DNA of 64,000 bases from JAGQOZ01 sp041399205 (GCA_041399205.1 JAWKTK010000012.1:200758-264757); one strand, 5' to 3'. Counted from the first letter of the stretch, positions 30,420 through 40,098 are shown. Notes: generated by a model not told the origin, from the sequence alone. A program made the numbers and translations.

Positions 30420-31376
30420 CTACTCCAATTCGAACACCGGGCATTCACCGGCCGAATCAAAACCAGTCTCGCCAACAAAAAGTGCACCGGCGTTATGGGA
30501 CTTGGATCGCAGCTCGGGTGACATTCCTTCGTCCGCCGTGGTTAGCAACAATTCCACTCGCCCATTTCGTTCAATCAATTGCGGGCAAGTTACTCGAGGC
30601 GAAGCGGGACAAATCCAGGTTCGCTCCAATTGGCCCGTGGCAATGGAATACTGCCGAGCTTCACCGTGGTTTGATTCGCGAGGATCATAAATCGCCACAA
30701 TCAAGCTCTTTTCGTCCGGCGTCATGATCATACCGTCCGGAAATACGTCTGATCCCACCAGGTCCACAACGACTTGCGGTTCACTCACTTTGCCCGAATT
30801 GGTGTCCAACATCCAACGCAAAACCTGCTGCGATGGCGAACAGATGTCAAAGAACTCGTAAACGCCGTCACGTCCATTTCGCACGGCCTTGCCATTGGAA
30901 CAGATCTGATTATCCAGCAATTGCACGGGCGTTTGTTCACCTTGCCGCAGCAAATACAAACCGGCAATTTTCTTGCTAAAGGTCAGTTCTTTGCAACCAA
31001 ACACCAAATGCCCGTCAAACGTAACGCCGTCATTAATGATGGTACCTTCCACTTGAGCATCGATGCCACCAATCCAATGCTGGACTTCGCCCGATTCGAT
31101 ATCCACCAAATCGACACTGCGTTCCATGCCCACCACAAATACGTTGGGCCGATTCGTAGGGAAGGCAAATCCAGGTCTGCCCGTTAATGGAATATTTCGA
31201 TTCGAACCATTTCCAAAATCAAAAACGTTCAGCGAACCCGACGTTGCATCTGCCGCATGCGTGATTGCCACCCAAGACAGACGATTCGAACCGTAACGAT
31301 AAGGACCTTCGGGCAGAAAACGCAACGCTTCCGTTTCCGGGACAAATAAGACGCTGGCTTCGATCTCTTGGGGCAT
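30420..31376 (-). CDS. SMP-30/gluconolactonase-family protein
   Basis: A 318-residue six-bladed propeller of the SMP-30/gluconolactonase/LRE family: EGPYRYGSNRLSWVAI holds the metal-binding Glu, IINDGVTFDG and ICSNGKAV the Asn residues, and DVFPDGMIMTPDEKSLIVAIY the catalytic Asp. Members hydrolyse sugar lactones with a divalent metal. No signal peptide, so cytoplasmic. Several blocks deviate from the mammalian type (GCKELTFSKKIAGLY in place of WxGTM), so the substrate is open. Confidence 0.85.
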   Translation of the reverse strand: MPQEIEASVLFVPETEALRFLPEGPYRYGSNRLSWVAITHAADATSGSLNVFDFGNGSNRNIPLTGRPGFAFPTNRPNVFVVGMERSVDLVDIESGEVQHWIGGIDAQVEGTIINDGVTFDGHLVFGCKELTFSKKIAGLYLLRQGEQTPVQLLDNQICSNGKAVRNGRDGVYEFFDICSPSQQVLRWMLDTNSGKVSEPQVVVDLVGSDVFPDGMIMTPDEKSLIVAIYDPRESNHGEARQYSIATGQLERTWICPASPRVTCPQLIERNGRVELLLTTADEGMSPELRSKSHNAGALFVGETGFDSAGECPVFELE

Positions 31377-31517
31377 TGCTCTGAATCCTCTGGATTAACT
31401 CTGAATTCTTACTCGCGAAAGCATCGTCAGAACGGAATTCGGCAGTGCCAAGCCGAATTCCACGACGCAAGAACGGTGAAATCGCGTCCGCACCAGGACA
31501 AATCACTGATTTTCAGC

Positions 31518-31547
31518 AATAAAAAAACCCTGGCGATAACCAGGGTT
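31518..31547 (-). terminator. Intrinsic terminator of tRNA-Ala
   Basis: Read on the minus strand: an eight-base stem AACCCTGG/CCAGGGTT, six-base loop and a run of T, starting five bases after the tRNA. Confidence 0.88.
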
Positions 31548-31551
31548 CGAG

Positions 31552-31624
31552 TGGAGACGAGGGGGATCGAACCCCTAACCCCCAGCTTGCAAAGCTGGTG
31601 CTCTCCCAATTGAGCTACGTCCCC
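31552..31624 (-). tRNA. tRNA-Ala (anticodon TGC)
   Basis: A 73-base tRNA. The anticodon loop TTTGCAA within stem CCAGC/GCTGG carries TGC for GCA codons. The acceptor pairs GGGGACG with CGTCTCC (one G-U pair), the D-arm GCTCAATTGGGAGAGC and T-arm GGTTCGATCCC are standard. CCA is not encoded. Confidence 0.97.
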
Positions 31625-31790
31625 AGCGAGGAATACTAATTCATCGGCAGTCATTTACTGCTTCGTTAACTTGTTTCCAAGAAGACGCCAATCTACAAAT
31701 GCATCGAAGTTTGTCAATGCGTCCCCGCAGAAAGCGTTGGCAATTTTTTTACAAAAATTCCTGGCAGCTCTCATTCGAAGGTTCATACAA

Positions 31791-34121
31791 ATGACAAACT
31801 GGAACGTTTTGCCCATGGTTCTGATCATTTTCGTTTCCGACTTTTTCAGTCTGACCGCCCTGCCCTCGGTTCTGGCGGACGAAATCAAGCCGGTTATGAC
31901 CAAACCGCTCGACCTGACCGGCGAAATTGACCGGACGCTAATTCAAGGTGTAGACCGTTTCCTATTGCAGCAGATTCGCCGATCGGCGGAAGATCGCCAA
32001 ACGGCTTGGTCATTCGATCCGTCGTCCGCTGACGCGTGGGAGGCTTCGCTGGCGGCCAATCGGCAGCAATTGAAAATGATTTTGGGAATGCGAGACGATC
32101 GAGCAACCAACCGCGGTTTTCAATTCGAAAACCTGTTTGCCTCGCCGTCCAATCGCTATCCTGATTCGCCCACCTTGCGAAGTTCGCTGATTGCGGAAAC
32201 CGACGAATTTGAAATTCACACGGTTCGCTGGAACGCGTTTGGAAACGTCGTAGCGGAAGGCCTGTTGTTGGAACCCATTCAACAACCGGCAGTGGCCAAT
32301 GTGATTGCCATTCCCCACGCCGATCATTCTCCGGAACAACTGTGCGGCTTGGTGGATGGCGTCCCGGCGGTTTCTCGTTTTCCCATCAAACTAGTTCAGG
32401 CCGGTTGCCGAGTGGTCATTCCTGTCACGGTCAGTCGCCAACGCAAGCAGTTTTCGTGGAACGGGCACGAACCTGATTTGACCAATCGAGAATTCTTGTA
32501 TCGCAGTGCCTTTGAATTGGGCCGTCATTTGATTGGCTATGAACTTCACGCCACGTTAGCTGCCGTCGATATTTTCCAGCAACAGACGCCCGACCTACCT
32601 GTCGCCGTCGCTGGCTGGGGTGATGGAGGCATGTTGGCGCTATACGCCGGCGCTGTGGATTCACGCGTTTCCGCCGTCTGGTGTAGTGGCTATTTTGATC
32701 AACGCGAAACGATGTGGCGCGAACCAATCGACCGCAATGTCTTTGGCCGTTTAACTCGATTCGGTGATGCCGAATTGGCGGCCATGTGTGCCAATCGGCT
32801 CCTGATCATCGAATCAGCCGATGGACCCGTTCAAACTTCGACAGGAGGCCCTGGAGCTCCGTTTGAACTCACTTCGCCGCAACGGGAAACGGTATCTGCC
32901 GAATTCAAACGTGCTCAGCGGTGCGCCGGTTCGCTGGCAGAAAACCTGCATCTAATTGCTTCAGACGACGGTCAGTTCGGTGGCAATCAGTCGCTGGAAA
33001 CACTTTTGACCAGTTTAAAACTCTCCAACCGCATCGGCGATAAGGATCAGCCTCTGGCGGTCAAATTCATACCCGACGCCGATCAGCGAATGCACCGATA
33101 TATGATCCAACTAGATGCGCATTCACAAAACGTGTTGCGGCACAGTAGCTTTGAACGAAAAGCGTTTATGCAGGATTTGGATACCAGCAGCGTTAACGCC
33201 TTTGTCGAATCATCGCGACACTATCGCGACGAGTTTTATCAACAGGTGATTGGCAAATTTGATTTGCCGCTGCTGCCGCCCAACGCTCGAACTCGGCTTT
33301 GGAAAAAAAACGAATCTTGGACTGGGTATGAAGTTGTCATGGACGTCTTTCCCGACGTGATTGCTCACGGCATTCTTCTGATTCCGAATGACATGCAACC
33401 CAGCGAAAAACGTCCCGTCGTCGTTTGCCAACACGGCTTGGAAGGATTGGCCCAAGACACCATTGAACCGTTGGATCACTACGCCTACAAAGGATTTGCC
33501 AGTCGCTTGGCGTCCGAAGGCTTTATCACATTTGCGCCCCAGAACCTGTATCGCCATCAAGATGACTTTCGCACTTTGCAGCGAAAAGCAAATTCCATTG
33601 GCAAGACCCTTTTTTCCGTGATCACGCCGCAACACCAACAGATTATCCATTGGCTCAAGACTCAGCCGTATGTGGACGGAGATCGAATCGCGTTTTACGG
33701 GCTTAGTTACGGCGGGAAGACGGCGATGCGAGTTCCTGCGATTGTGACCGACTACTGTCTATCGATCTGTTCGGCTGACTTCAACGAATGGGTCGACAAG
33801 AACGCATCCACCGTGAACCCGCGCAGCTACGTCTGGACTGGGGAATACGAGATCTTTGAATTCAACCTGGGTGGCACGTTTAACTATGCGGAAATGGCGT
33901 CGCTTATCGCGCCTCGTCCGTTCATGGTGGAACGAGGTCATTTTGATGGCGTGGCAGATGACGAAACGGTGGCCTTCGAATTTGCCAAGGTTCGCCGCCT
34001 TTACCAGGGACAGCTCAAGCTAGCTGACCGCTGTGAAATCGAATGGTTCGCAGGACCTCATACCATCCACGGCAAGGGAACCTTTGACTTCCTCCGACGA
34101 CACCTGCAATTCCAGCCGTAG
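31791..34121 (+). CDS. Secreted tandem alpha/beta hydrolase (acetyl xylan esterase/dienelactone hydrolase type)
   Basis: A 776-residue protein with a signal peptide (VLPMVLIIFVSDFFSLTALPSVLA) and two alpha/beta-hydrolase domains. The first has GWGDGG near residue 275 where GxSxG is expected, so its nucleophile Ser is Asp and it is probably inactive. The second has GLSYGG near residue 638 with full context (VVVCQHGLEG, DRIAFYGLSYGGKTA, PRPFMVERGHFD, GPHTIHGKG for the His). ATG 31791 has AAGG ten bases upstream. The gene at 36434 is a related hydrolase in which the first domain is the active one. Likely a carbohydrate-ester or related hydrolase; substrate unknown. Confidence 0.85.
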   Translation: MTNWNVLPMVLIIFVSDFFSLTALPSVLADEIKPVMTKPLDLTGEIDRTLIQGVDRFLLQQIRRSAEDRQTAWSFDPSSADAWEASLAANRQQLKMILGMRDDRATNRGFQFENLFASPSNRYPDSPTLRSSLIAETDEFEIHTVRWNAFGNVVAEGLLLEPIQQPAVANVIAIPHADHSPEQLCGLVDGVPAVSRFPIKLVQAGCRVVIPVTVSRQRKQFSWNGHEPDLTNREFLYRSAFELGRHLIGYELHATLAAVDIFQQQTPDLPVAVAGWGDGGMLALYAGAVDSRVSAVWCSGYFDQRETMWREPIDRNVFGRLTRFGDAELAAMCANRLLIIESADGPVQTSTGGPGAPFELTSPQRETVSAEFKRAQRCAGSLAENLHLIASDDGQFGGNQSLETLLTSLKLSNRIGDKDQPLAVKFIPDADQRMHRYMIQLDAHSQNVLRHSSFERKAFMQDLDTSSVNAFVESSRHYRDEFYQQVIGKFDLPLLPPNARTRLWKKNESWTGYEVVMDVFPDVIAHGILLIPNDMQPSEKRPVVVCQHGLEGLAQDTIEPLDHYAYKGFASRLASEGFITFAPQNLYRHQDDFRTLQRKANSIGKTLFSVITPQHQQIIHWLKTQPYVDGDRIAFYGLSYGGKTAMRVPAIVTDYCLSICSADFNEWVDKNASTVNPRSYVWTGEYEIFEFNLGGTFNYAEMASLIAPRPFMVERGHFDGVADDETVAFEFAKVRRLYQGQLKLADRCEIEWFAGPHTIHGKGTFDFLRRHLQFQP

Positions 34122-34455
34122 ATACCTCGCAATGGTGGACTGTCACTTCGAATTGCAACGATCCAATCGTTTTTGCAAATTAGCTGGAGTTTGCCGATTG
34201 GACGGCCGATCATTGCTGTTGAAGGAACACTTCACAGTTTGAACCTGACTGAAAGCGAGTCGCACGAAACGACGTATCTGTTGATGGTTTAAGGGTTTGC
34301 GACAAAATGCACGCAAAATACCGCAATCCATTCAACGTAAGCCGTTTTGGCAAAAAGACTTACGCGTTTATCGGGATCTTGAATACTGGAGTGTGACTTC
34401 CGGGTGGATGCGTCCGTAACAAAGCCATCCAGCAGTCCTGCGCAAGTCCGTCAGC
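34122..34455. other. Gene-free stretch
   Basis: Between the hydrolase and the HU promoter. No coding signal and no clear hairpin terminator after the hydrolase gene. Confidence 0.5.
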
Positions 34456-34484
34456 TTGACACTAATGCTTATGGCATATACACT
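34456..34484 (+). promoter_or_regulatory. Sigma-70-type promoter of the HU gene
   Basis: A perfect TTGACA (34456-34461), 17 bases, then TACACT (34479-34484; four of six consensus). It lies about 80 bases before the HU start codon and faces it. Confidence 0.65.
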
Positions 34485-34529
34485 TGGAGCGAATTGAAGG
34501 ACTCTGGAGCTGGTCTTTTTTACGGCCTG

Positions 34530-34549
34530 GTGTCTCGATTTTGAGACAC
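34530..34549 (+). promoter_or_regulatory. Inverted repeat in the HU leader
   Basis: A seven-base perfect inverted repeat GTGTCTC/GAGACAC with a six-base loop, downstream of the promoter and 16 bases before the HU start. It could be an operator or a leader hairpin near the ribosome site (GGAG at 34553-34556). Confidence 0.5.
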
Positions 34550-34565
34550 GTTTGGAGCATCTATT

Positions 34566-35006
34566 GTGACCAAGAAAGAGATTGTGAAGACGATTTCTGA
34601 AGAGATTGGGCTGACACAGCTCAAGACTAAGAAGATCGTCCAGAAAACCTTCGACGCGATCGTCGAAACGCTGGTCGAGGAAGGTCGGATCGAGTTGCGG
34701 AATTTTGGCGTCTTTGAGGTCAAAAAGCGAGCTGCTCGGAAGGCCAGAAACCCTCGAACGGGTGACAAGGTTTTCGTACCTGAAAAGTACGTGGTCACAT
34801 TCAAACCCGGCAAGGAAATGGAAGAACGAGTTCGAATGTTAGAGGAGCAAGCGGCGGCGGAAGGTCGTGCTCGATTTGAAGCCGAATTGCGAGCCAACCA
34901 AGGAATGACGGGATCTCAACCAGACGTTCCACCTGTTTCGCCACCGCCATCCAACAGTATTCCGAATTCGCCAACCGCGGGCTTCGACAAGAAGCCTGGA
35001 AGTTAA
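34566..35006 (+). CDS. HU/IHF-family DNA-binding protein with C-terminal extension
   Basis: A nucleoid protein that bends DNA. Residues 1-90 are a standard HU domain: TKKEIVKTISEEIGLTQ, the arm motif ELRNFGVFEVKKRAARKARNPRTG and VVTFKPGKEM. About 55 extra residues follow, first a charged helix (EERVRMLEEQAAAEGRARFEAEL), then a Pro/Ser-rich tail (PPVSPPPSNS). Normal HU stops near 90. It starts at GTG with GGAG upstream; promoter and inverted repeat are annotated separately. Confidence 0.93.
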   Translation: MTKKEIVKTISEEIGLTQLKTKKIVQKTFDAIVETLVEEGRIELRNFGVFEVKKRAARKARNPRTGDKVFVPEKYVVTFKPGKEMEERVRMLEEQAAAEGRARFEAELRANQGMTGSQPDVPPVSPPPSNSIPNSPTAGFDKKPGS

Positions 35007-35070
35007 CAAGAACGTTTGTCGCGAGTTGAAAAATATCCCGGTTCGTTCGATGCTCATGGAGGAGTTGAAA

Positions 35071-35289
35071 ATGCGACGCTGGATCTGTAGCGCGTTGCTT
35101 GCTGTGTCCCTATTGTCTTCCACTGGATGCTTTTTGCCAATCTATTCAGGCGATCCAGTGCGACGAGCACGGCAGCTGCTGTTCACTTCGGAAAATATGC
35201 GCATGATTCTGGATGACTGGGAACGCATTTGGTTCCTGGACCAACCGGACCACATGACACCGTATCGAACGCACGGTGGTTTGCTGTAA
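35071..35289 (+). CDS. Small lipoprotein
   Basis: A 72-residue protein with a lipoprotein signal ending LSSTGC and a mature part with DDWERIWFLDQPDHMTPYRTHGG. The ATG at 35071 follows a strong GGAGGAG site by six bases, better than start codons further up. Short proteins with this Trp-rich 'DDWERIWFLDQP' core seem typical of planctomycetes (recollection, not verified). 64 bases after HU, same strand. Confidence 0.78.
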   Translation: MRRWICSALLAVSLLSSTGCFLPIYSGDPVRRARQLLFTSENMRMILDDWERIWFLDQPDHMTPYRTHGGLL

Positions 35290-35357
35290 GCGACGGTAAT
35301 TCCGTCGGCGTTGGCTTTGTGTTGAATCGGCAGTCCGGTCAGCGTGTCACGCAAGTT

Positions 35358-35412
35358 GTTTCGCTCTAGCGAAACAGGACAGCGAGACGTGTTGCCGGAC
35401 AGGCATGCCTGT
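35358..35412. repeat. Two palindromes between convergent genes
   Basis: GTTTCGC/GCGAAAC with a four-base loop (35358-35375) and a perfect 14-base palindrome ACAGGCATGCCTGT (35399-35412), in the 230-base space between the lipoprotein and the EamA gene. They may end transcription from both sides. Confidence 0.45.
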
Positions 35413-35519
35413 TTCGATTCACGAATGAAACCGTCGATCCGCAATATCCAATGAGTCACAAGCTTGATTCGTTTCTCGAACAGAGGCGTGTCGGCTGGGC
35501 GCTGACACGGATCCAGTGG

Positions 35520-36413
35520 CTAAATTCGAATTGCCAACACAACGGCCGCCGTTAACAGACATGCGCCAATTAGCCGCGCTGTCATAACACTTCTGGGCAA
35601 GTTGGCTTCGCTGCCGCCCCAAATGCGTGCTGCTAGCCACGCCAATGCCACTCCCCACATGCCTCGCAGCGCATACACCACGTTCACTCGCGCCGCATCT
35701 CCAAACGTAGCCAACGTAAAAACAATGCAAACCGCTTGCGCAGCGATCAAGAATCCGCCGGCAAACAAGAGCAATCGCAACTGGGGATCCTGTATCGCTC
35801 GAACCTGGAAGGCTGGCAAAAAAACCAGCGAAAACAGGCCCACCATCCCGTACGCTATGGGCAGGATCCTGCCGGTTCCCCACGCCGGTGAATAGGTCTG
35901 CACCAGGATATCGAACGTGGCGAAACAGCCGGCCGCTGCCATGGCCAGCGCAATGGAAAGGAACATTCGACTTTGATGGGAAACGGAAGTCGCATGGCTT
36001 CGTGGCGTCCATTGCACCAAACCAATTCCGCATGTTGCCAGTGACGCAGCGCCCCAAATTCGCCAACTCAATGCCGCCCCAAGAAACAAGGTCGCCAGCA
36101 CCGCCACCAACAGAACTTTGATGCCAAACACCGGAGTGGCCACCGAAACATCGCCGTGTTGTACGGCGGCAAACGTGAAGACTTGCCCCAAAATGTACAG
36201 GATCGCGATAGCCGCCGGTTGCCAGAAATCGGCAAGCGGTTGGACGGAACCGCCCAAGAACCACATCAGCGAAAACAATAGCGTGGCAAACCAATTGGCC
36301 ACCAACGTCACCGTCCAAGGTTTTATCCCGGCACTGGTGATTCGCTTCACAAACAACAACCCACAGACCAGTAACAGACTGGCGAGCAGTGGTAGCAGAA
36401 GGTATGTGGGCAT
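35520..36413 (-). CDS. EamA/DMT-family transporter
   Basis: A 297-residue inner-membrane protein with about ten hydrophobic helices in two halves, as in EamA (drug/metabolite) transporters; each half ends in a Gly-rich helix (LATCGIGLVQW; GACLLTAAVVLAI). ATG 36413 starts the first helix. It lies 20 bases downstream of the large esterase gene and may share its transcript. Substrate unknown. Confidence 0.8.
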   Translation of the reverse strand: MPTYLLLPLLASLLLVCGLLFVKRITSAGIKPWTVTLVANWFATLLFSLMWFLGGSVQPLADFWQPAAIAILYILGQVFTFAAVQHGDVSVATPVFGIKVLLVAVLATLFLGAALSWRIWGAASLATCGIGLVQWTPRSHATSVSHQSRMFLSIALAMAAAGCFATFDILVQTYSPAWGTGRILPIAYGMVGLFSLVFLPAFQVRAIQDPQLRLLLFAGGFLIAAQAVCIVFTLATFGDAARVNVVYALRGMWGVALAWLAARIWGGSEANLPRSVMTARLIGACLLTAAVVLAIRI

Positions 36414-36433
36414 GAATGGTCTGTTACAAAAGG

Positions 36434-38638
36434 CTACTGGTCCAACCACTCAATGGCCTGACGAATGGCCTGTTCGCCTCGTACGTCCGACGTCACCAGT
36501 TGCTGCGAAGCCGATTCCGCCGAATAAACGCTGCGAACCAATTTCAATGCTTCGAGCCCTTCGCCGCTCATTCCCACGGCATGCGGCGAATTTAAGGCCA
36601 ACAGCCCCGGAAGATCATCATACTTGGCCAATCCAGGCGAGAAATCCGGCAAATGCAAATCGTCCACAGCGTGAAAACGAAACGCTTCCGTGTCCACCGC
36701 CAATTTGTAAATGACGTCCTGCAGCTGAGTACGAGCGGTAATAGCAATCGCGGCCGCAGGTCCGCTGGCCAACAGATTCAATCGCCGGGGCGCGCGTTCA
36801 TGATTTCGCACAAAGGTTGCCACCGTCATCACATCGTGAACTCGACGCACAAACACAGTTGGGTTATACCCGAACGTGTACGCCGCAGATTCTCGAGGAT
36901 TCTCCACTCGTCGCGTCCGCGCGAACTCTTGTCCGTCAACCAGAAATTCACCTTGTTGAAACAGATCAACACCAATCACGGCGTGTCCTGCATCCAGGAA
37001 GGCGCGAGCTGCATCGGAAACGGCACCATCATTGTCGAACAATACCGCTTTGCCTTCGTTCGACAAAACCATGCTGGCCGAATCTTGATCCCAATCGACA
37101 GGCACCAACATCGCAACCGGAATGGATTCCACACCATCAGCCACTTGATTCTGGATAATGCCCAAAAACTGGAAGTGGTCGCCTTTGTCGGTCTTGCTGC
37201 TTTCCGTCCACGAGACTTGATTCGCGCTGGGAATTTCTCGACCAACAATCGATTTAACCGCGGCTCCGACGGTTCGCTTGTACTGAATCGGATCATTCAC
37301 GCGAAGTTGATTCAACTGTTCATCTGCATCACGTTTCCACCACTGCAGCAATTTCCTTTCGAATTCCGGCCCCGATTCCGGAGCCGGATGTTTGTCGTTC
37401 CAGACGGTCAAGTCGCCGGCCGTTTGCAAAGGAAAGTCTGCTTCCAAGACCGGTGACTCCAGCCCCAACTGGAAGACTCGATTGACAAACTGGTACATCG
37501 CCGTCCGACTCACATGATTGTAGTTATGCGGGAAGTGCAAAAACGGATGATGCTCTAAACGGTCCGCAATCCCCAGCATTTGATAGTGTTGTCGAAGCTG
37601 CGGATAGCCCTTGCTTGGCATTTCCACCGTCCAGTCGTTGGCAGAAATCAAGCACAACGGAGTAGGAGCAATCAGCGCCGCGAATTCTACGTTGCCCGTG
37701 CCAATTCTTAACAAACTGGCATTTTCACAGGTGCACCCACCTTGCATGGCGGTGGACACCATCACCGCCGGAATCGACGCCGCAGGCCGTTCGTCCAGTG
37801 CACACAACAGAAACGTCTGCGTCCCGCCACCACTGGCTCCGGTCACGGCAATGCGTTTTGCATCCACGTCTGGCAGTGATTCTAAAAAATCCAAAGATCG
37901 AATGGCGTTCCACGTTTGCATTCCTAGGACACTTTGCGCATGTGATTCGGCCTGAGGGCTGAATAGTCCCCATTGGCTGGACGAATTCATTTCAGGACGT
38001 TGCTGGGCAAAACGGTGCGCCAATTCGTAAGAAATCTGAGTGCTATCGGCGTAGCCGATCATATCCACGTTGAAGACAACGCAACCCATCCGAGCCAATT
38101 GGACGCAACGAGCTTGAATGGAGTTGCGTCCTGCGCTTTCAAATCGTTCGGCGCCCGACGCAATTTGCTTCCTGGCTTCCTGCACGCCATAGTCACCAAA
38201 CCGCCCGTTGACAAAATGACCGTGGGGACACAGCACAGCCGGCCGTTTTCCTGACTTGCCATCCGCCGGTCGATAGAGATTGCCTGTCACATAAAACCCC
38301 GGAAAGCTCTGGAAATAGACCTTCTCGATAGAATAGCCTTCCAGATCCTTCTTGCCGTGAATCACCGGATTCAGCGGAGTGCGACTGGGAGTGGGCCAAA
38401 TTCCCAGTGCCACCTTCATGGCCGTACGTCTAGCTTCCGCGCGCTGCTGCCAAGCCTCTTTTGATTCACTCGGTTCGAAAGGAAAGTATCCGTCCAAATC
38501 CTTCAGCGGTTTCAATCGAACATCGTCCGGACGCTGTCCATCGGTTACTGTGCGAGGCTCTGCCGCGTGCATTTGTTCATTCACCACGAATCCCGTCACA
38601 CTTGCACAGATGACCAATAGGAGTTTTCTTCGAATCAT
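36434..38638 (-). CDS. Secreted alpha/beta hydrolase of the acetyl xylan esterase type
   Basis: A 734-residue protein with signal peptide (KLLLVICASVTGFVV). The first domain has the nucleophile elbow VTGASGGGTQ near residue 270, an oxyanion region LCPHGHF, the Asp region CLISANDW and a likely catalytic His in HFPHNYNHVSR. The second half (about 420-734; AMLVPVDW, HAVIGVDLFQQGEF, LNLLASGPAAAIA) is a second hydrolase-like domain with GPAAA in place of GxSxG, so presumably inactive. This is the mirror image of the 31791 protein. ATG 38638 is the start that gives the signal peptide. Confidence 0.85.
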   Translation of the reverse strand: MIRRKLLLVICASVTGFVVNEQMHAAEPRTVTDGQRPDDVRLKPLKDLDGYFPFEPSESKEAWQQRAEARRTAMKVALGIWPTPSRTPLNPVIHGKKDLEGYSIEKVYFQSFPGFYVTGNLYRPADGKSGKRPAVLCPHGHFVNGRFGDYGVQEARKQIASGAERFESAGRNSIQARCVQLARMGCVVFNVDMIGYADSTQISYELAHRFAQQRPEMNSSSQWGLFSPQAESHAQSVLGMQTWNAIRSLDFLESLPDVDAKRIAVTGASGGGTQTFLLCALDERPAASIPAVMVSTAMQGGCTCENASLLRIGTGNVEFAALIAPTPLCLISANDWTVEMPSKGYPQLRQHYQMLGIADRLEHHPFLHFPHNYNHVSRTAMYQFVNRVFQLGLESPVLEADFPLQTAGDLTVWNDKHPAPESGPEFERKLLQWWKRDADEQLNQLRVNDPIQYKRTVGAAVKSIVGREIPSANQVSWTESSKTDKGDHFQFLGIIQNQVADGVESIPVAMLVPVDWDQDSASMVLSNEGKAVLFDNDGAVSDAARAFLDAGHAVIGVDLFQQGEFLVDGQEFARTRRVENPRESAAYTFGYNPTVFVRRVHDVMTVATFVRNHERAPRRLNLLASGPAAAIAITARTQLQDVIYKLAVDTEAFRFHAVDDLHLPDFSPGLAKYDDLPGLLALNSPHAVGMSGEGLEALKLVRSVYSAESASQQLVTSDVRGEQAIRQAIEWLDQ

Positions 38639-38786
38639 CCGTCTAAGCCTCGCTTTATGGTTGGTTGCTGGGTTCGTTCCACTTCGACTGCTCAGCAGAA
38701 CAATATACCGTGTGCCGGTAGCGTTTTGCATCCAGCATCGCGACAACTTTTTGAAGCCGGTCCTACGCTTGACAAACAAACGGCGA

Positions 38787-39644
38787 CTATTTTTTCGAAC
38801 CGTTATCCAGTTCGTTCCGAATGCAATCGATATATTGCAACAGCGAATGATCAGAAAAATGATCGATACGCCACTGACGCAAACCGCGAATGAAGCCTCG
38901 CCAACGATCTTTGGAACGCTGCCACCGAGTCATCCGGCGCAGTTTTCCGTTGGCATTCAAATACATCTCCGTGCCGCCGTGTCTGTAGCCCATCCAGGGT
39001 GGCGGAACACGAGTCACAATGTCATTGTTATGCACCCAGCGGTAATGTTTGATCCTGCAATAATTGATGTAACGCTTGTCACCAACTCGAGGACTACCGT
39101 AGGTAAACAGGCCTTCCGGATTGGATTTGATATGAGACAACATGCAGCGCCCTGCGCAGATGGTGGCCATAGCGCCACCTAAAGAATGACCGGCAAACCA
39201 AACCGGACGCGTATTGGAGATCAAGGCCTGTTCCAATCGAGGCCACAAGTCGTCCACCTCTTGTTTGAAACCACGGTGCACTCGACCAATGGTTTCTGCC
39301 AACGCGGAAATCGCATTGGCATCTGCCTTGATGTCGTTCCATTCGTTGGGCTCGGTGCCGCGACACGCCACCACACAATCTAATTCATTGCGCACGATGT
39401 ACGCCTGCGAACCATCTCGATCAAAAAATTCGCATTCGGAAAAGCCAATTTCCTTCGCTGCATCCTGAGCTGCATTTTCTGGCAAATACGCAATCGCGGA
39501 AAGCTCGCCAAATAATAACGACTGCTCCAGCAACGTATACTCGCGAATTGGTTGATTGATTCTTGACGAGTATTGATATGCCAGTGCTTGTTGAGCGACG
39601 GTGGGTTTTGCGGTTGGTGCGTTCACAATCTGTGTCCCGAGCAA
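38787..39644 (-). CDS. Class 3 lipase
   Basis: A 285-residue lipase_3 protein: CRGTEPNEWNDIKADA, HRGFKQEVDDLWPRL, nucleophile elbow FAGHSLGGAMA (Ser154), FTYGSPRVGDKRY and VHNNDIVTRVPP with the catalytic Asp. No signal peptide is visible. The start is uncertain: TTG 39644 or GTG 39626. Acts on lipids or similar esters; real substrate unknown. Confidence 0.9.
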   Translation of the reverse strand: MLGTQIVNAPTAKPTVAQQALAYQYSSRINQPIREYTLLEQSLLFGELSAIAYLPENAAQDAAKEIGFSECEFFDRDGSQAYIVRNELDCVVACRGTEPNEWNDIKADANAISALAETIGRVHRGFKQEVDDLWPRLEQALISNTRPVWFAGHSLGGAMATICAGRCMLSHIKSNPEGLFTYGSPRVGDKRYINYCRIKHYRWVHNNDIVTRVPPPWMGYRHGGTEMYLNANGKLRRMTRWQRSKDRWRGFIRGLRQWRIDHFSDHSLLQYIDCIRNELDNGSKK

Positions 39645-39813
39645 TAAATTCAGTCCGAACGGCGTGCAATCGCCGCATCGTTATTCTCGAACTGCGTCCA
39701 TCATATTGACTCGAATCGCCGCGTGAAGGGAGGACTAGTCGATTTTTGGCCCTTGGGATCGGCCATAGGCTGGGAAATCGGATCGACACGGCAAGACACC
39801 TTGGCAGAATCGC

Positions 39814-40098
39814 CTAGTACGAAGAATGGAGCGGCGGTTGCCAATCGACTGCCAGCCAGTTGCCGTCGACCAGCCGTTCCCAGGAATACTGAACCGTCCA
39901 ACCCGAGGGCCCAAAAAACTGATAGGCGGCATAGCTGCACGTGTGACCGAGACACCTGAAAATGTCCGGCAATTTGATTGGCCATTTCTTGCAGCCCCGC
40001 TTCCTGGACAGATCGATCGATTGCTTTGCGCCGCGCCATCGCTTACCTCCTTGATCTCTTGCCCATTTGTCGGCGAACTGGACGACACGTTTGGTCAA
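39814..40098 (-). pseudogene. Small uncharacterised protein, twice frameshifted
   Basis: In one frame the protein begins TKRVVQFADKWARDQGGKRWRGAKQ; between about 40020 and 39945 it makes better sense in another frame (RSVQEAGLQEMANQIAGHF QVSRSHVQ, a helix-turn-helix-like stretch); then it returns to GPSGWTVQYSWERLVDGNW and stops at 39814. Two compensating indels would explain it. I do not recognise the family. Start is a TTG. Confidence 0.45.

Noticed and set aside
35419..36318. 299-residue minus-strand frame overlapping the EamA gene
   Set aside because: The overlapping frame has regular membrane helices and a plausible start; this one is Cys/Gly/Arg-rich without pattern.
36653..37456. 267-residue plus-strand frame inside the esterase gene
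   Set aside because: Complement of a clear hydrolase; composition is His/Arg/Asn-rich and patternless.
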